Part shown: positions 36,211 through 45,576 of the stretch, one piece after another
Layout: the number at the start of each line of letters is the position of its first letter
How positions within the stretch are numbered: the first letter of the stretch is position 1
Source: JACPYM01 sp031423495
Lineage (GTDB): Bacteria; Acidobacteriota; Blastocatellia; RBC074
Direction of reading: 5' to 3'
Assembly: GCA_031423495.1 (NCBI GenBank)
Contig: JANPFP010000058.1
Span: 1-64,000 of the forward strand
Length of the DNA: 64,000 bases
Made by a program: the position numbers and the translations under genes
Notes under the pieces: generated by a model
Seen by the model: only the letters and a program-made list of their open reading frames with translations
Database searches by the model: none
Told to the model about the DNA's origin: nothing

Positions 36211-37593
36211 TTATTCGCTCGGCCATTTCACGCGCTCACCCTGATCGGTGAGGTAAGTCACGCGCGTCTCGCCGCCATACGCCGCAGCGATCTCGACCTT
36301 ATCAATCTTCTTGCCGTTGATGTGCATCGGCAGGCCATAGGCCAGCAACACGTTGAGCGTCGCCGTCACCGTCAACATCGTGTTCTCAAAGTTCGGCAGC
36401 GTTACGCTGGCCGATGCCGTGGAGAGGCTTTGCGAACCTGTCAACGGCGTTGTGTTGACCGAAGATCGAACTCCGCCCGCCGTAAACAAATTGACTTGCA
36501 ACACCGTGCCGACGGGCAATTCGTTGGCTTCGATGTTGACGGTGACGGGATTGGTGACGGTCGTCGGAATCACGATGTCGGGGTCTTGCGTGAACGCCGC
36601 CCGCAAGGTCGCAGGTACGACGATGCCGCCCACCGCTACGAGTTTGAGTTTGGGCATGTTGGGCAGCGTGACCGGATTGGGTAGGCCCGGCGTATACAAC
36701 GTGCCTTCGACATTGGGTGTGAAGTTCGTGCGGTTGAAGGTTTCGGGACGAAAGTAACCTAAGCTAGCTCCGCCAAAGCCACGCAAATCAATGTAAGGCG
36801 AGCCACTGATCGTATTGGCCACCAAGCGAAGCGAGCCACCTGAGCCACTCCCACCCGGCGCATTGCCGCAATTACAGACAAGGCCACCGTTGCCATAAAA
36901 ATTCGCTGATGAGGCAAAGGTAATCGTTCCTGAGCTGGCGAGTAACAGTGCGCCTCCGCCCCCGCCCCCGCCTGAGCCATACAAGGTTGAGCCGGTTCCG
37001 CCGCCGCCGCCTGAACCGCCAAGCAGCGGCAAGAGGGTGTAGCGGTTATATGGGTCAGCGATGGCTCCATCATTCGGCCCTGCCGCGATGATTCCACCGA
37101 TGGCATTCAAATAATTGGCACGACTGAAATGACTGGCCGGTGCTCCTTTTCCAAATTCAACGCCGGTCGGCGACTTGCCGCCACCACCACCACCAGGGCC
37201 GCCGCCAGGCTTGCCGTTTTTATCACCGATAAACATTCCGCCATCGCCGCCGTCAAAACCGCCGGGGCCGCCCTTACCGCCAAAATAAGTCGTGCCAGCG
37301 CTTCCGCCGAAGCTGATATTTCCGGCAATCGTGACATTGCCCGAAGCCAGCATCGTCACCGGCGTATTTTTCGCATTGCGCACAAACGTCACCGTCACGC
37401 CCAGCGGAATGTTGATCGTCGTGTAATTCAACACACCATCCGGCGGCAGCGTCACCGCGATATTCGCCGTCGGACTGAACGCGCCATCGGCTCCGGTCGA
37501 GCCACTGTTGAATGTGCCTTGCGCTCGCGTTGCGATTGCGACGCTGAACAAAATTAGCATCAGAAAAAAGCTGTTGTTGATTCGGTTTGGCAT
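36211..37593 (-). CDS. Secreted Gly-rich surface protein, paralogue A
   Basis: This 460-residue protein has a signal peptide (FFLMLILFSVAIATRAQ), a conserved start TFNSGSTGADGAFSP with TPVTMLASGNVTIAG, and a Gly-rich middle (GGPGGGGGGKSP, GGSGGGGG). Its C-terminal domain (VTVNIEANELPVGTVLQV, VEIAAAYGGETRVTYLT) also occurs in the fragment at 21930-22274. The start at 37593 has AAAGGAG; the frame is open 45 bases further up. It follows paralogue B by 32 bases and is presumably co-transcribed with it. The function is unknown, presumably cell-surface. Confidence 0.83.
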   Translation of the reverse strand: MPNRINNSFFLMLILFSVAIATRAQGTFNSGSTGADGAFSPTANIAVTLPPDGVLNYTTINIPLGVTVTFVRNAKNTPVTMLASGNVTIAGNISFGGSAGTTYFGGKGGPGGFDGGDGGMFIGDKNGKPGGGPGGGGGGKSPTGVEFGKGAPASHFSRANYLNAIGGIIAAGPNDGAIADPYNRYTLLPLLGGSGGGGGTGSTLYGSGGGGGGGALLLASSGTITFASSANFYGNGGLVCNCGNAPGGSGSGGSLRLVANTISGSPYIDLRGFGGASLGYFRPETFNRTNFTPNVEGTLYTPGLPNPVTLPNMPKLKLVAVGGIVVPATLRAAFTQDPDIVIPTTVTNPVTVNIEANELPVGTVLQVNLFTAGGVRSSVNTTPLTGSQSLSTASASVTLPNFENTMLTVTATLNVLLAYGLPMHINGKKIDKVEIAAAYGGETRVTYLTDQGERVKWPSE

Positions 37594-37625
37594 AACGTGT
37601 TTCTCCTTTCGGTGATGTAACTTTC

Positions 37626-39020
37626 CTAGTGCAGCCAACGCATGCGCCGTCCGGTTTGGCTGATGTAAGTGACCTCTGACGCACCGCCGAAAGCCGCCGC
37701 GATCTCGACCTTGTCAATGCGTTCGCCGTCAATAAACAGCGGTGTTTGATAAGCGATGAGTACGTTAAGCGTGACATTGGCACTGATGACAACAATGCCC
37801 GTGGTCGGCAAGGTCACGCTCGCCGTCGCGGTCGAACTGGCTTGCGAACCCGTCAACGGCGTGCTGTTGACCGTGGTGCGCAACCCGTTCTCTTGCCTGA
37901 CAGTGACTTGAATGACTGTGCCTACGGGTAACTCAGCGGCTTGCAAATTCACCGTCACCGGATTGGCCACGGTGGTGGGTACGACAATGTCTGGTTGTAG
38001 CGAAAACGAACCTTGCGAATTGGCGGGTGAATTGATGCCACCCACCGATACGATTGCCAGTTGCGGGTTGTTGGGCAACGTAATCGGATTCGGCAAGCTG
38101 TAAGTAATGTAAACCGTCGGTATGACAGGGCTAAAAGCTGTGCGGTCAAAGGCTTCGGCACGTACATAACCAGATCCCTCATTGCCAAAGGTACTCTTCC
38201 CGATTACTTCAATACGCGGGCTGCCCGTGAGAGTAGTGGCAACCAAGCGGACGGCTCCGCCCGAACCGGCTCCACCAGAGGCATTTGGTGTACCCGCTAA
38301 AGTGCCTCCGCCAGTGTTCGCCAAAATCTTGGCGGCGGATGTGAATGAAATGGTTCCTGAAGAAGCGATTAAAATTGCGCCACCGCCACCGCCACCGCCG
38401 CCACCCCAAGTCGTTCTGCCGGCACCGCCGCCGCCACCTGAACCACCAAGCAACGGCAACAAAGTCGCGCTGCCATAAGTCAGCCCATGTGCGCCATCCG
38501 GCGCAGTCGCAGTTGAGCCAGCGGTGGTCAGATAAGCACCTATTCCGCCTTGCCCGCCACTGGCAGAACTGGGTGATTGACCGCCGCCACCGCCACCGGG
38601 GCCGTCACCATTTTTCCCTGCGCGATCAAGCGTACCGAGTCCGCCATCGCCACCATTGAATCCGCCCGGCCCGCCTGGGCCGCCCGTGAAATTCACGGCA
38701 AGCCCGCCATTGACGCTGATGGTTCCGGCAATCGTCACATTACCCGAAGCCAAAATCGTCACCGGCGTATTCGCTGCGTTGCGCGTGAATGTCACCGTCA
38801 CGCCCGCCGGAATGTTCACGGTGGTGTAATTGAGTACACCGCTCGCGGGCAGCGTTACCGTCACATTCGCGGTCGGGCTGAATGCGCCGTCGGCACCGGT
38901 CGAACCGCTATTGAAAGTTTGGGCAGATGCGCTCACTGCCAGCCAAACAAGGCAAGCCAGCATCGCCAAACAGCGCAGGCTAAGGTTGGAAATAACAGGT
39001 TTCGTTTTTTGCATATTCAT
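37626..39020 (-). CDS. Secreted Gly-rich surface protein, paralogue B
   Basis: This 464-residue tandem paralogue of the gene at 36211-37593 has the same order: signal peptide (LACLVWLAVSASAQ), TFNSGSTGADGAFSP, SGNVTIAGTIS, a Gly-rich body (GGPGGPGGFNGGDGG) and the C-terminal domain (AELPVGTVIQVTV, VEIAAAFGGASEVTYIS). A GGAGGAG site precedes ATG 39020. The most likely reading is a tandem duplication that has diverged mainly in the Gly-rich part. Confidence 0.85.
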   Translation of the reverse strand: MNMQKTKPVISNLSLRCLAMLACLVWLAVSASAQTFNSGSTGADGAFSPTANVTVTLPASGVLNYTTVNIPAGVTVTFTRNAANTPVTILASGNVTIAGTISVNGGLAVNFTGGPGGPGGFNGGDGGLGTLDRAGKNGDGPGGGGGGQSPSSASGGQGGIGAYLTTAGSTATAPDGAHGLTYGSATLLPLLGGSGGGGGAGRTTWGGGGGGGGGAILIASSGTISFTSAAKILANTGGGTLAGTPNASGGAGSGGAVRLVATTLTGSPRIEVIGKSTFGNEGSGYVRAEAFDRTAFSPVIPTVYITYSLPNPITLPNNPQLAIVSVGGINSPANSQGSFSLQPDIVVPTTVANPVTVNLQAAELPVGTVIQVTVRQENGLRTTVNSTPLTGSQASSTATASVTLPTTGIVVISANVTLNVLIAYQTPLFIDGERIDKVEIAAAFGGASEVTYISQTGRRMRWLH

Positions 39021-39054
39021 TCGCTACTCCTCCGTTGGAATAAGTCGTTCCCGC

Positions 39055-40374
39055 TTAAGGAACGACCTGAATCGTATTCACGCCGAGATCACTGGCGCTG
39101 GTCGTACCGTTGGGTGTGGTCACAACGATGACGCGTTTGCCTGATGCCGCCGCCGCTGTCGCCGTTAGTGTCGCAGTGATTTCCGTACCGGTGCCATTCA
39201 CTGACACACCGGAGGCGGTCAGGGCGGTTTCGAGCGCCAGCCCTGAAGCGGAAAGAATCTTGAGACTGGTGAAGCCCGACAAGTTTTGCCCTGTCACCGT
39301 CAGCGTCACCGTCGTACCTTTGGTAATCGTCAACGGAGCAATCGCCGTCACGACCGGCCCGGCAGTGACTGAAACACTGGCGGCTCGCACTGGCGCGTTG
39401 AGATTGTTTGGCGCGGTGCCATAACGCACCAGCACGCCTTCGCTAGGGATGTAAGCGAGCGGGTTGTTAGGCGGCGTGCCGTATTGCACCGATACGCCGC
39501 GCGCTGAAAAGTATGGCGAAATGTTGTTGGGCGGCGTGCCGTAACGCACCAGCACGCCTTCGGAAAGCGGCGTAGCGCGCGCGATGTTTTGCACCTGGCC
39601 GTAACGCACCGAAACGCCCTTAGCGAATACATCGTTGCCGCTGATAACGTTGACGGTGGCTTCGCCGAAAGCGGTGGATTCTACGGCGCTGGTGGCGCGT
39701 ATCGTTCGGCTGCCCAGCGTAGTGGGCGCGGTATAGAGTCCGCTGGCGGTGATCGTGCCCACCGTAGCGTTGCCGCCCACGATGCCGTTCACGCTCCAAC
39801 GCACATCGCCGCTAATGGATTCAGCCAAAAAGGCGTTGAATTGAAACGCCCGCCCGGTTTGCAAATTCACAGAGGCAGGCACTACGCCCACGCCTGCGAC
39901 GGTGAAAGGGTCTGCCGACAAACGCGTTCCCCGCGATGCCGTCACGGTAATTTTGCCGGTCGTGGCGTTCGCGGGAACTTCGACCACCACCGACGTCGCC
40001 GTCTGGCTCAGAATCGTCGCGCTGGTTCCATTGAATAAAACGCTGGAGACATCGCCGCCGGAGCCTACGCCCCCAAAGCCAACACCAAAGATGTTGACGC
40101 GCGCGCCGAACGGCCCGGTGCGCGGCGAGAAATCAATGACTTCCATCTCGGTGGCTACCAGTCGCCGAATCGCCGTGAAATTCCCCGCCGGGTCGTAATC
40201 GTAAATCGCCGCTTCGCCATTGGGCGCAATCACGGCACGCAAGCGTCCGTTGTTGTCATAAACGTAACGCGACGTGCCGCCCGGTTGCGCGTGAACCAAT
40301 GACGAGGCTGACACGAACAACCAAAGCAACAAAGCCAAAGCGGTAAAGGCTCGCAAATGCAGTCGAGGAGACAT
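39055..40374 (-). CDS. Secreted TIG-domain protein with 20-residue repeats
   Basis: This 439-residue protein has a signal peptide (LALLLWLFVSASSLVHA), then one YD-like unit (RYVYDNNGRLRAVIAPNGEA) like a minimal RHS repeat, a TIG domain (FSPRTGPFGARVNIFGVGF), a Big-2/Ig-like domain (VSVNGIVGGN-type, ITASGLYTAP), four 20-residue repeats of the type EGVLVRYGTPPNN, and a second TIG domain (LTITKGTTVTLTVTGQNL). ATG 40374 with GGGAGG is preferred; the frame opens 39 bases earlier. It heads the Gly-rich pair and RHS gene on the same strand and may belong to that surface-protein unit. Confidence 0.83.
   Translation of the reverse strand: MSPRLHLRAFTALALLLWLFVSASSLVHAQPGGTSRYVYDNNGRLRAVIAPNGEAAIYDYDPAGNFTAIRRLVATEMEVIDFSPRTGPFGARVNIFGVGFGGVGSGGDVSSVLFNGTSATILSQTATSVVVEVPANATTGKITVTASRGTRLSADPFTVAGVGVVPASVNLQTGRAFQFNAFLAESISGDVRWSVNGIVGGNATVGTITASGLYTAPTTLGSRTIRATSAVESTAFGEATVNVISGNDVFAKGVSVRYGQVQNIARATPLSEGVLVRYGTPPNNISPYFSARGVSVQYGTPPNNPLAYIPSEGVLVRYGTAPNNLNAPVRAASVSVTAGPVVTAIAPLTITKGTTVTLTVTGQNLSGFTSLKILSASGLALETALTASGVSVNGTGTEITATLTATAAAASGKRVIVVTTPNGTTSASDLGVNTIQVVP
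39405..39622. repeat. 60-bp tandem repeat inside coding region
   Basis: About three and a half 60-bp units, starting at 39421, 39481 and 39541, share a GTAACGCACC-AGCACGCC core. They encode the 20-residue RYGTPPNN repeats. Confidence 0.85.
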
Positions 40375-40476
40375 AACCCTCCCAATCGAATTGTTTCCAG
40401 CAATATCCGGCAAGCCAGGAATGCACCCGCCGGTTTGAAATTTCCCTGTCAGAACTAAGAGCGTGGCACCGAAGGC

Positions 40477-40493
40477 AATCAGCTCATGCTTTT
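40477..40493. repeat. 17-bp repeat, copy 1
   Basis: AATCAGCTCATGCTTTT occurs here and again at 43391-43407, both in intergenic DNA. Function unknown. Confidence 0.45.
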
Positions 40494-40583
40494 TTTGAAA
40501 AGTAACAACGAGTCAGATGAGGCCGCACAGTGGTGGTGGTTACAACCTCGCTAAAGGATTCAAACTCATGACGGCGCGGATGC

Positions 40584-42821
40584 TTATTTGTCCGGCGTCG
40601 CCATTTGCTGCGTCAAAATTGGCCGTTTGGCCGCTCCCAAACCGTGAACGTGCGGACCAACCCGTTCATCCGCCCATTCAGGGTGTGCGGCGAAAAAGCG
40701 CGCGGCGACTCCTTCGGCTTGTGGATCGTCGCGCCATTGCAGGTAAAGCTGGTGCGCGCGTTCGCCTTCCGCCTTACGCCCTTCGCTCAGATAAAGCGGC
40801 GAAAGGAACTGATAAGCCGCAAAATCAGTCGGATCAATTTTCAAGATGTTCTCAAAGCTCAATCGCGCGGCGCTGAAGTTCCCCAATGAATAATTAGTCT
40901 GCGCCCAATGGCGTTGCACTTCGCGGTCACGCGGAAACTCGGCGGCGATTTGTGCATAGAGTTCCACCGCCGCGCGCAAGTCGCCTTGGGCGCGCAACAC
41001 CGTCGCGCGATAAAACTTCAGCCGTGCTTTGGTGCGGTCGGTGCAAGGCGAAACCTCGGCGACTTGTGCAGCGCGTTCGAGCAGCACGGCGGCTTTGGCG
41101 AGTTGCGGTTTCTCGTGATGCGCGAAACGTTCGGTACGCAATTCTGTCAGCGCCGCGTTGATGAGCAAGTTCGGATCGGTTGGTGAGAGTTCAGCCGCGC
41201 GACGAAAGGCGGCGGCGGCTTCACCGTATTGCGCTTGTTCCAACAGCGCGATGCCGTAATCGTTCCAACGCTGCCAGTGCGGCGTGCGAAGTGTGGAATG
41301 CGGAGTAGCGGCGGCACTCAACGTGACCGTAGCTTCAGTCATTTTCACCACCGAGACATCCATTTCCTTTTTCTGCCGCGTCAACACGTAGCTCATGTAT
41401 TCCTGATTGAAACGCCGATAGTTCACGCGCGCGCGTAACGTCAAGGCTTTACCTTTCGCTTCAGGTACGCGAAAGCGAAAGCGCGCTACGTCGGAGCGTC
41501 CGGCGGGAATCGCGTTGTCGTAAGCCTTGATATTGGTCGTCCAGATTTGATGGCGCGTGATCTGGCGTCCCTGTTCGTCGAGGATAAGTTGTTTGTAAAC
41601 GTGCGCCGCTTCATCAAGCAGCCCATCGGGTCGAATGAAGCCGCTATGAAAGACGCGCTTGCCGTCCGCATCCAGCACTTCGAATTCGACCCAGGCTTCA
41701 TAAAGGTCGCGCACTTCCGGCGGGAACGAATGCGCCGCGTTGCGATTGGCAATCACCACCTCTGCCGTCACCTCTTCACCCGGCAATAAAGCCACGACGT
41801 TATCAGTCGCAAGTGCCGATACGGTTTCGCCCGTACCGCCGCGCCGCAACGCGAAGATGTCTACCGCCAGCACATCCTTTTGCAAAAAGGCTTCGGTCAT
41901 CCGCACCTGTTGCGACTGTCCGTAAAATTGCGGCGCGGCAGTGTTCGCGCCCAGCCAGCGATGCGAAGCGATCTTGCCCTGCTTGGCTGCGCGGTCGTCC
42001 GCCGAATCAATCTTTTGCATGTGGCATGCGCGGCAATCCGTGCGTACGTCGCGTTGATAAAATGGCAGAACGGATTCGTGTGATGCGCCGGATTGTTGCC
42101 ATTCGTCATAAGCTGTAAAGCCGCGAATATGCTTATTGCCATTGAGCGCGGGCGGCGCGTCTACTTTGTGGCAGGTCGCGCAAAATTCCGGCGAACGCAA
42201 CGTTGCATTCATCACCGCGCGCTTATGCCCCGGCACATCGGCCAGAATCTCTTCGTCTGTGAAAGCACCGAAACGCGGCGTGCCATCCGCTTGCGCCAAC
42301 AATGCAGGGCGGCGAATCGTATAGCTGCCCGTGCCGTCCAACCGTGCTTCGGTGATGGCGTGGCACACCGTACAACTCACGCCTTCGTCATCCAGCGCGG
42401 TGAACGGAGCCTGTTGTCGTTTGGCGTCTTTCGAGAGCGCGCCGGAAAAGAGCGCTACGGGCGTATGGCACGACTCACAATGGCGCGTGAATTCGATGCC
42501 GCGCGTTTTGAGCAAAATGTCTGCACTCTCGCGGTAAAACGGTTCGCGCGCCGCATTGCGATGCAGCGAATCAGACCAGCCCGCATGCGTATCCTGATGG
42601 CACTTGGCACAGCGAGTAGCCGGAATGAAATGCTCCACCGGAATCAACTGCCCGTCCGCCGTGCGTGCGTTGGAAGGACTGAATAACCCCTCAGGCGCAG
42701 GCGGCAAAGATTGCTTCTGCTGAAGCGAAGTATTCGCCTTGGCCGAATCGCGCGCCCACATCGCAAAGGGGGCGCATAGCGCCAGACTAATGACGATTAG
42801 TTTTATAAGTCGAACTCGCAT
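40584..42821 (-). CDS. Pentaheme cytochrome c with TPR domain
   Basis: This 745-residue protein has a signal-like start (LIKLIVISLALCAPFAMWA). Five CxxCH heme sites are at residues 71-75, 115-119, 150-154, 214-218 and 263-267, in a cytochrome c554-like module (FIPATRCAKCHQDTHAGWSDS). A middle beta-rich domain follows (LLPGEEVTAEVVIANRNAAHSFPPEVRDLYEAW). From about 520 to 720 there are TPR repeats (ALLEQAQYGEAAAAFRRAAELSPTDPNLL). Such fusions are periplasmic electron-transfer proteins that may dock to partners through TPRs. It is not clearly part of an operon; the surface-protein gene downstream is 209 bases away. Confidence 0.9.
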   Translation of the reverse strand: MRVRLIKLIVISLALCAPFAMWARDSAKANTSLQQKQSLPPAPEGLFSPSNARTADGQLIPVEHFIPATRCAKCHQDTHAGWSDSLHRNAAREPFYRESADILLKTRGIEFTRHCESCHTPVALFSGALSKDAKRQQAPFTALDDEGVSCTVCHAITEARLDGTGSYTIRRPALLAQADGTPRFGAFTDEEILADVPGHKRAVMNATLRSPEFCATCHKVDAPPALNGNKHIRGFTAYDEWQQSGASHESVLPFYQRDVRTDCRACHMQKIDSADDRAAKQGKIASHRWLGANTAAPQFYGQSQQVRMTEAFLQKDVLAVDIFALRRGGTGETVSALATDNVVALLPGEEVTAEVVIANRNAAHSFPPEVRDLYEAWVEFEVLDADGKRVFHSGFIRPDGLLDEAAHVYKQLILDEQGRQITRHQIWTTNIKAYDNAIPAGRSDVARFRFRVPEAKGKALTLRARVNYRRFNQEYMSYVLTRQKKEMDVSVVKMTEATVTLSAAATPHSTLRTPHWQRWNDYGIALLEQAQYGEAAAAFRRAAELSPTDPNLLINAALTELRTERFAHHEKPQLAKAAVLLERAAQVAEVSPCTDRTKARLKFYRATVLRAQGDLRAAVELYAQIAAEFPRDREVQRHWAQTNYSLGNFSAARLSFENILKIDPTDFAAYQFLSPLYLSEGRKAEGERAHQLYLQWRDDPQAEGVAARFFAAHPEWADERVGPHVHGLGAAKRPILTQQMATPDK

Positions 42822-42883
42822 ACGCGTTGCCGTTGAGGCGGACGGAACAGAACCAACCGCCCTACCGATATTTCAAAGCTTTG

Positions 42884-43189
42884 TTATTGCATCGCAGAAG
42901 CTGTAACTGGCCCAACACTCACCTGCACGGTGTTTGCCATTTTCCCGTCACCGGAAATGACAATGTCCACCAATCCACGCCCCATCATAATACGAGGCAA
43001 ACTCAAATTGACTTGATCTAAGCCAAGCAAGCTACTGGGGCCTGCATAAAGAATTTGTGAACTGACGCCGCCAATGCTGGCGCGTAAAGCCGCCAGATCG
43101 CTGCGGCCTTTCAGCCCCGTACCGTAAAGAATCAGAAACATCTGATCGGTTTCCGGGCCGAGGTCAATCGGAAGGGTTACAAACTTATT
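42884..43189 (-). pseudogene. TIGR03437 C-terminal domain fragment
   Basis: The remaining residues (LPIDLGPETDQMFLILYGTG, ASIGGVSSQILYAGPSSLLG, LDQVNLSLPRIMMGRG) match the TIGR03437 domain found at the C-terminus of many Solibacter-type acidobacterial secreted proteins. The frame is closed by an in-frame TAG just before LPIDL and no signal peptide or upstream domains remain. It is the 3' remnant of a larger gene. It ends near the start of the cytochrome gene on the same strand. Confidence 0.8.
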
Positions 43190-43874
43190 CTACGCCTGAT
43201 CGAAAAGTTGCCCCCGAAGAGGAAGATTCGTCAATGTCACTGCCCGGAGCCGTATTACGGCCCAGTCCAAAATCTCAGCCCACAACCTCGAATCCGCGAA
43301 CAAGGCCAACCGGCAGAACTGCCCGATCACATAAACTACTTTTCGAGCTGGATAAACACTGGATAAACAAAAGAGCGCACAACACAGGGAAATCAGCTCA
43401 TGCTTTTCAGAAAAACTTCAGCCCGCTCCCGTCGGCTCCCGACTGATCCAGTCAGGGAATCTGAATACAGCGTAATAACTGCCTCTCGAAACAGGCTCTG
43501 ACTGCAAAGCAAGGCGTAAACGATATATTACCAATCAATGAGATGAGCTACCGGCTCAGCCAGACTCTTCACCATAGGTACTGCACTGCTTGTGGCGAAG
43601 AAACTTATTTTGATTTTGTTACCAGCAAAAGATGAGTTGAATACTGTGGCAGGAAACCATTGCTTTCTTTGTTTGTCATCTTGAAAAAAGTACGGTAGAA
43701 AAGTCTCCGCGAACAGTCTTAAGCCTTATCTTCAGGCAGACAGTCATGGCCTGAAACTTCGCAAACACGCAAAACAACCGATCTTGCTGGACAATTCTCA
43801 AAGGCCGTCGGCTGTGGGGGCTTCAACCATGCAAGACTTTTTTTCAGTCCTGAGACTTTTTTCAGATAAGCACC
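43190..43874. other. Intergenic stretch
   Basis: No supported gene. It holds the second copy of the 17-bp repeat (43391-43407) and AT-rich DNA before the gene at 43875. Short frames on both strands lack recognisable features. Confidence 0.5.
43391..43407. repeat. 17-bp repeat, copy 2
   Basis: Second copy of AATCAGCTCATGCTTTT; the first is at 40477-40493. Confidence 0.45.
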
Positions 43875-45374
43875 ATGACCACTCATAGAAATACGCCACT
43901 CAGCAAACACCTGATTCAGCGGCCCGCCAAAGCCGACTTAGTGGAACTCATCCACCAGACTGCCGACGCCGCCCCCATAGAAATAAAGGTTTTAGCAGAT
44001 AAAATTGCGAACCTGCTTCACCCAGATGGCAGCAGCGAGAGTTCGTATTTGAAAAATACGATGAGTATCAATCAGCCAACCCTGCCAAGCCTGGCTTACC
44101 TGTTAGCCGTATATTTGGTTACGCATGGAAATGGCGATCTAAGTAAGATTCCCAAATCTCCAGAAGAGCGCGAGAAATGGCTGGTTTTTTGGCTGGCAGG
44201 GCAAATCGAAAGCTTGATTGAGAAAAAAGAGAATCCGCTTCCGTTGGAATACCGCAAGCAATGGCTGGACACTGTGAGTCAAATGAAGGAGCGATACCGG
44301 CATACTGACATACGGGTAGCTGGAAGCGGGTCTTACTTGCCCACGCTACAACATTTTCCCTCTGCTTTTTTGCCGCTGGTAGTGATTACCGGAGCAAGCC
44401 AAACCTATCCACCCAGACAACGCGAAGACTTGTTCCGTGACAATGCCCAATTCAGTGACCTGACGTATTTGCCACGCTTCGATTTTGGATCAAAGCCCTT
44501 GTTGATCTCGGATCGGGCCATCATTTCCATGCAAAATGACGAAGAGCGTGCGGCACTGTTGGGAGACAAAAACCTTCTCATCATTGGAGGCCCAGCGGTT
44601 AATGTGGTCACACGTGAGTACTGGAAACAAAGCATTTTCAATTTCCAGTTCGACCCCCGCCGTCAGGATTTGACTGATCTTTTCGATAAAATTCTTCAAC
44701 CTGCCGATCTATTTAGCACGGAAGGCTTTGTTTCGCTTTTTTACGACTATATGAACGGGAGCCACAAAATTGACATTCACGACAAACCGTTCCGTGATCG
44801 AGGGCAAAAACCGAAGGAAAGAGAAAAACTATTCGAGATCGTACAGGCGCTTCGGCGCAAAATACGTGTAAAAGACGCCAAATATGATCAAATCGCCAGC
44901 ATTTATAAGCCGATTGGCTTTCTAGACCCAATCAGGCTTGACAGGGGCGGACCGCCCGTCGGCGAAATTGATTATGCATTGATCTCTCTTGCGCCTAATC
45001 TTTGGGAACGGCCCAAGACGACGCAAAACAAACGCGTAGCGGTCATTGTTGCCGGTTTTCAAGAACTGGGGACCATACTTGGGTTGAAGGCTCTTACGCG
45101 AGCGAGTTCCGGTTGGTTTGATACTCATCCTCTGGGCGGATGGATGGAGGTTGCCAAAGGCGATTACGGATCAAAGGCAAAAGCCTTTAGAAAAATTGGG
45201 TATTACGCCTGGAAACCAAAACACCTGACCCCGGGATACACCGTTGCAAAGGCTCTAGAGTTGATTGGAGAACAGGGGCGTTTTTCTGCCAAAGATAGAA
45301 GCCCCGTTTTTGAGCAATTTACCGAGGCCGACATGAATGCTTATGTCTCTTTCATTCATCGCTTCGCGGAGTAG
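43875..45374 (+). CDS. Unknown protein with alpha/beta sensor-like core
   Basis: This 499-residue protein is not recognised. The first 120 residues look helical (LVELIHQTADAAPIEIKVLADKI). The core contains NLLIIGGPAVNVVTREYW and, near the end, GEIDYALISLAPNLW and KRVAVIVAGFQELGTILGLKAL, a Rossmann-like pattern with a Gly-rich turn that could bind a nucleotide or act as a sensor. No membrane segment is seen. Base composition is more AT-rich than in the genes to its left, a sign of a different origin. It is a single plus-strand gene at the left edge of the NB-ARC island. Confidence 0.72.
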   Translation: MTTHRNTPLSKHLIQRPAKADLVELIHQTADAAPIEIKVLADKIANLLHPDGSSESSYLKNTMSINQPTLPSLAYLLAVYLVTHGNGDLSKIPKSPEEREKWLVFWLAGQIESLIEKKENPLPLEYRKQWLDTVSQMKERYRHTDIRVAGSGSYLPTLQHFPSAFLPLVVITGASQTYPPRQREDLFRDNAQFSDLTYLPRFDFGSKPLLISDRAIISMQNDEERAALLGDKNLLIIGGPAVNVVTREYWKQSIFNFQFDPRRQDLTDLFDKILQPADLFSTEGFVSLFYDYMNGSHKIDIHDKPFRDRGQKPKEREKLFEIVQALRRKIRVKDAKYDQIASIYKPIGFLDPIRLDRGGPPVGEIDYALISLAPNLWERPKTTQNKRVAVIVAGFQELGTILGLKALTRASSGWFDTHPLGGWMEVAKGDYGSKAKAFRKIGYYAWKPKHLTPGYTVAKALELIGEQGRFSAKDRSPVFEQFTEADMNAYVSFIHRFAE

Positions 45375-45469
45375 ATGATCGTTTTTCAGCGTTTCTGATA
45401 GTTGAATACCATCCGTACCATTCAAATCCGCATAAGTCCCACTCGAACTTATTGCTGATTCTGATGATG

Positions 45470-45557
45470 GTGATGGTGATGGTGATGGTGATGGTGATGG
45501 TGATGGTGATGGTGATGGTGATGGTGATGGTGATGGTGATGGTGATGGTGATGGTGA
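45470..45557. repeat. Hexanucleotide GGTGAT tandem repeat
   Basis: About 14.7 perfect copies of GGTGAT in an intergenic region. It is a strand-slippage-prone repeat. It starts about 95 bases after the stop of the 43875-45374 gene. Confidence 0.95.
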
Positions 45558-45576
45558 ACGGTAATTTTGATTGAAC

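Noticed and set aside
35494..36684. A 396-codon open frame on the plus strand
   Set aside because: It lies opposite the RHS and Gly-rich genes, is Arg-rich and has no domain; an antisense shadow of GC-rich coding DNA. Similar frames at 26810-27607 and 28568-29329 were rejected for the same reason.
45470..45557. CRISPR array
   Set aside because: The units are 6 bp and contiguous, without spacers; no cas genes are present in the window.
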